Of a stretch of 64,000 bases of DNA, positions 61,201 to 64,000 are shown piece after piece. Position numbers and translations under genes: made by a program. The notes under the pieces were generated by a model. It was not told where the DNA came from and ran no database searches. It saw only the letters and a list, made by a program, of their open reading frames with translations. Source of the DNA: Shewanella psychrophila (GTDB taxonomy: Bacteria; Pseudomonadota; Gammaproteobacteria; Enterobacterales; Shewanellaceae); contig NZ_CP014782.1 of the NCBI RefSeq assembly GCF_002005305.1, positions 5,456,001 to 5,520,000 of the forward strand. The letters run 5' to 3'. How positions within the stretch are numbered: the first letter of the stretch is position 1; every line of letters starts with the position of its first letter.

Positions 61201-61800
61201 TTAAGCTGGCTCAGCGATCTCAGCTTCAACTTTTGGAGCGCCGCCGTGATGGCCGTCGCGCTTCCAATCCACATCGAGTAACTCAGAGCCTGTCAGGCTA
61301 AATGCCTGGCCGAAGCCTTTCACATAGAGGCCATGATGAGGCGTCAGCTTAAACAGGTTAAAATCTTTCAATACCGATAGATTATCGATCATCTCACCGA
61401 AACGAGCCGACAGCGCCGCAACACCTTTGGTAAATGTCTCAGTCTCTCTGTCTACGATGCTTGCATGGGCATCGAAGGTCAGACGTTTACGGGCGAAGAT
61501 GGTTTTCGCTTCCGACTCATCTTCAACCAACATTACTGAGACTTCAGATGACTCTTTTAGGTTAGTGCCGTGTCTTGCAAGCTCACTGACCAAGATATAG
61601 AAACCATCATCGACAAGTGCGAATGGGGCATAACTGGCATTGGGCACACCCGCTGCATTTTTGGTTGCCAGCTGTAATGAGCTCCGGCTCGCCTTAAACT
61701 CTTCAATTTCTGGCAATAATTTTTCGCGTAATCTCAGCTCTTTGTCTACTGATGCTTTCTCTTGTGCTGCTTTTTGTTCTGACGCTTTTTGTTCTGACAT
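61201..61800 (-). CDS. hutZ: Heme utilization protein HutZ (HugZ family)
   Basis: A split-barrel protein of the pyridoxamine oxidase fold that binds or degrades heme in the cytosol. ATG 61800 (MSEQKASEQ) has GAGA upstream; a TTG at 61821 is less likely. Family blocks: EEFKASRSSLQLATKNAAGVPNASYAPFAL, YILVSELARHGTNL, ARKRLTFDAHA, RFGEMIDNLSVLKDFNLFKLTPHHGLYVKGFGQAFSL. It has 199 residues and a C-terminal tail rich in Ala, Glu and His. It follows hutX closely and belongs with the heme receptor. Confidence 0.92.
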   Translation of the reverse strand: MSEQKASEQKAAQEKASVDKELRLREKLLPEIEEFKASRSSLQLATKNAAGVPNASYAPFALVDDGFYILVSELARHGTNLKESSEVSVMLVEDESEAKTIFARKRLTFDAHASIVDRETETFTKGVAALSARFGEMIDNLSVLKDFNLFKLTPHHGLYVKGFGQAFSLTGSELLDVDWKRDGHHGGAPKVEAEIAEPA

Positions 61801-61889
61801 AATGATTATCTCTACACTCAAATAGGGGAAAAGGCTTAGCGGTTTAATTTATTCCGCCTGAAACTTTCAATTCAGGCGGCAAACACTTG

Positions 61890-62420
61890 CTACGCCTTAC
61901 TCTGTTCTTTTAATTGTTTAAATCGACTGACCTGCTCAGGAATAAGTACTCGCTTCTTGTCTCTTCCCAGATAAATCTTGAACACCACTTCGCCCTTGGC
62001 ACCAAAAAAGTTAATCGCGTGGCTCTCTTGCCCTCTAAATGGACGACTGAGTAGTGCGATTGCACTAATATCATCTAGCTTGAGGTGACCATGGAGGCCA
62101 TCACCCTTAGTGATCAGGTTGTAATAACCGTGGGCATATTTTCCCTTAGGGAAAGCACCTTTAAATTCGAAGATACTGCCTGAAACCGAGATAATCGTGG
62201 TCATCGGCCCCCAAGTAGGCAGCTCTTCCAATAAACTGTCTTTCTCACTCAATGACAAAAGGGCAAACTGCCCCTGTGGAAGCTGTGATACTACCTCCAA
62301 TTCAGTGACTGCCAGCTCAGCTGCGATTTGGCCTGCCATCAATTCAGGTCTATCCTTTAGCATGGAGCGAATAGCAAGTTTGCTCTCTTCGGTAAGTTTC
62401 TCTTCGATTATTTTTTCCAT
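61890..62420 (-). CDS. hutX: Heme carrier protein HutX
   Basis: The 176-residue HutX/HuvX protein delivers heme to HutZ. LPTWGPMTTIISVSGSIFEFKGAFPKGKYAHGYYNL and FRGQESHAINFFGAKGEVVFKIYLGRDKKR match the family. The ATG is preceded by AGGACATCCA, a good ribosome binding site. It lies 89 bp before hutZ on the same strand. Confidence 0.93.
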   Translation of the reverse strand: MEKIIEEKLTEESKLAIRSMLKDRPELMAGQIAAELAVTELEVVSQLPQGQFALLSLSEKDSLLEELPTWGPMTTIISVSGSIFEFKGAFPKGKYAHGYYNLITKGDGLHGHLKLDDISAIALLSRPFRGQESHAINFFGAKGEVVFKIYLGRDKKRVLIPEQVSRFKQLKEQSKA

Positions 62421-62687
62421 TGGATGTCCTATCGATAAATGTATTCTTTTAGTTCCGAATGCTGTGAGTACAATTTAAGTAGTAAACTGACAACTGACAC
62501 TCTTTCGAAACCCTCTTTGGTCGACCCACAAAAGGGATGTGTTGTACTAAGCCTCGCTTCACACAAGCACTTAGTTGACCCCAACACCTCCCCCTGTGAG
62601 CAAAAAATGTTTAAATCCATTTAAAAATAGTGTTTTACGCTTTGCTGCTAGCTATTTATTGCTAGCTATTATTTCAAGCAATCAAAA
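62421..62687. other. Gap between the heme receptor and hutX
   Basis: About 270 bp. TGCTAGCTATT occurs twice (near 62645 and 62658) just after the receptor stop. Iron control through Fur is expected for such genes, but no convincing Fur box can be read here. Confidence 0.35.
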
Positions 62688-64000
62688 TTAGAAATTGTAT
62701 CTGGCCGACAGCTTGAAGTTGCGACCCTGCTCGTACAAGTTCTGCCACGCTTGGCGGTATTCTTCATCACCTATGTTTTCGATGGCAAAATCGACACGTA
62801 AACCTTCAAGCGACCCCATGGCTGGTTCCCATGCCACATACACATCCCAAAGCTTGTAGCTGTCATACACGTCATCATAAGATCCTGACGTCTGATCTTG
62901 ATCTGCCACGTAGGTAATACGGGTACCAAATTTAAGATCCCCTTGCATTACCCCCTGAGACAGGTCGGCAACAAATTTCTTCGCTGGAATGTTAGTCAGG
63001 TACTCGCCGCTGTTTTTGTTTTTCCCTTCTGTCTGACCATAGTTGAGCATTAAGCGGGTCTGCTCATAGCGATAACGGGTACTGAACTCGAAACCAGTCA
63101 GCTTGGCTTCATCAACGTTGTCCCAAGAGGTTGTCATCTTAGGAGAACCATTCTCAAACGTTATGTCCGATACGTACTGTTCGATGAAGTCATCCACATC
63201 GTTACGGAACACGTTCAAGGTAATAGCTAACTCATCGTCACCCGCCAAGTTACTGAAACGCATGTCCGCCTTAATCTCTTTGTTCTGAGCGCTTTCCGCT
63301 TTCAGATCCGGATTAGGCTCGAAGGTGTTACACACAAAGCCAGGAATACAGAAGTGGGTACCGGTCGAATACATTTCCTCTATGCTCGGCGCTCTAAAGG
63401 CTTCATCGTATCTGGCACTCAGAGTCAGCCAGTTTGTGGTTTTCCAAACGAGACCCAGCGAAGGCGATAATGCATTATCGTCTGATGACTCACCTAAGTT
63501 AATACTCTCATTTTCGAAGGTGTCGTAGCGCGCCGCGACTTCCAAAGCTAGAGTCTCGGTAAGTCCTATATCAGCCTTAGCGAAAGCGCCCCAAACTGTG
63601 GTCTTGCCATCGATATCATCGGGGCGTTCCCCCGTTTGCTCCGGGTCGTCACGTACAGTCTTAATCTTGTCCTGATAGCCATCGATGCCGTATGTCAGGG
63701 TTGTGCCGCCAAAAATAGAGCTGTTATTAACACTAAAACCTAAGGTTTCATATTCGGTGCTATCCACCTGACCCATTGTGACCCTGTCTTCATCATAATC
63801 TGTACCGTTCCAGTAAAGAGTGGTCTTCAGATCTAGATAGTCATTCTTAGTCGGGTTTAAGCTGTAATCTAAGGTGAAGTTTTTATCTTTAGTCTTACGC
63901 TGAATCAGAGGAACTGAGCTACCAACTTCTGCTGCTGGGTTACTTGGTACCAATTCATCGGTATCGGAGAAACGACCCGAGAATTGCAGGCGCTGATCGT
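62688..64000 (-). CDS. TonB-dependent heme/hemoglobin receptor, C-terminal part (cut by window edge)
   Basis: The frame is open to base 64000, so the N-terminal plug lies outside. The visible 437 codons are beta-barrel: LGFSVNNSSIF, SLGLVWKTTNWLTLSARYDEAFRAPSIEEMY (the FRAP box of heme receptors), NPDLKAESAQNKEIKADMRF (NPNL box), TRYRYEQTRLMLNYG and the terminal KLSARYNF ending in Phe. FRAP and NPDL boxes mark the hemoglobin/transferrin/lactoferrin receptor class. Together with hutX and hutZ it forms a heme uptake unit. The symbol hutA/hugA is likely but the N-terminus is not visible. Confidence 0.9.
   Translation of the reverse strand, partial: DQRLQFSGRFSDTDELVPSNPAAEVGSSVPLIQRKTKDKNFTLDYSLNPTKNDYLDLKTTLYWNGTDYDEDRVTMGQVDSTEYETLGFSVNNSSIFGGTTLTYGIDGYQDKIKTVRDDPEQTGERPDDIDGKTTVWGAFAKADIGLTETLALEVAARYDTFENESINLGESSDDNALSPSLGLVWKTTNWLTLSARYDEAFRAPSIEEMYSTGTHFCIPGFVCNTFEPNPDLKAESAQNKEIKADMRFSNLAGDDELAITLNVFRNDVDDFIEQYVSDITFENGSPKMTTSWDNVDEAKLTGFEFSTRYRYEQTRLMLNYGQTEGKNKNSGEYLTNIPAKKFVADLSQGVMQGDLKFGTRITYVADQDQTSGSYDDVYDSYKLWDVYVAWEPAMGSLEGLRVDFAIENIGDEEYRQAWQNLYEQGRNFKLSARYNF

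Noticed and set aside
62421..62687. Fur box in front of hutX
   Set aside because: AT-rich stretches exist but none matches the 19-bp consensus well enough to report.
1..64000. CRISPR arrays and tRNA or rRNA genes
   Set aside because: No regularly spaced repeats with unique spacers and no tRNA or rRNA sequence were found on either strand; the 193-bp array at 17222 is a tandem repeat of 6S-linked sequence.

Overview
The window looks like a chromosome segment of a marine gammaproteobacterium of the Shewanella type. The evidence is a ygfB-ubiH-ubiI and gcvTHP block, a zapA-6S RNA-ygfA block, MSHA-like prepilins, CcoG, a FadD-like ligase and a heme uptake cluster (receptor, hutX, hutZ). The genus is inferred from gene content and protein resemblance, not from a search.

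Layout. 1-4.2 kb is a small accessory patch: two IS4-family relics, an intact IS903-like IS5 element with a 9-bp target duplication, a solitary AT-rich PilT-like ATPase, and a relict IS5 end. 4.2-39.0 kb is mostly core: an MTHFR-like protein; a LysR/PACE efflux pair with a palindromic operator between them; the glycine cleavage genes; two ubiquinone hydroxylases; zapA, 6S RNA and ygfA, with the 3' arm of 6S RNA and its terminator repeated at a 193-bp period; an NlpE-like lipoprotein; a secreted M9 collagenase; ung; two tandem prepilins; a LysE exporter; a secreted S10 peptidase; a TonB receptor; a sigma-54 activator with its probable target ccoG; and fadD with a CRP-like site. Intergenic spaces carry REP-like palindromes and low-complexity word repeats.

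39.1-59.1 kb is an accessory island made of stacked mobile DNA: an IS66 element with an 8-bp target duplication and dead tnpB/tnpC, a 247-bp MITE-like element, an IS6 relic, two identical IS3 copies with A6G frameshift sites, an IS30 element, a 461-bp inverted-repeat element that cut a serine resolvase gene, and the 3' half of a group II intron. Its cargo includes candidate defence genes (Abi/HEPN with a winged-helix partner; a ThsB-like TIR protein facing a SLATT/DUF4231 membrane protein broken by one stop codon), a divergent tyrosine recombinase, an Nramp-like transporter without the usual metal motifs, and three small secreted proteins, one with an HHIIP nuclease-like motif. The inner flanks of the two IS3 copies match each other, which suggests the 9.8-kb segment went through a circle.

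59.1-64 kb returns to core genes: an MsbA-like ABC exporter and the heme cluster, which runs off the right edge. The signals I would follow first are the dispersed repeat whose hairpin stem covaries around a fixed loop (three copies), the 6S RNA tail array, the TIR/SLATT pair, the IS3 circle footprint, and the CGATATATCG operators shared by the sigma-54 activator and ccoG.
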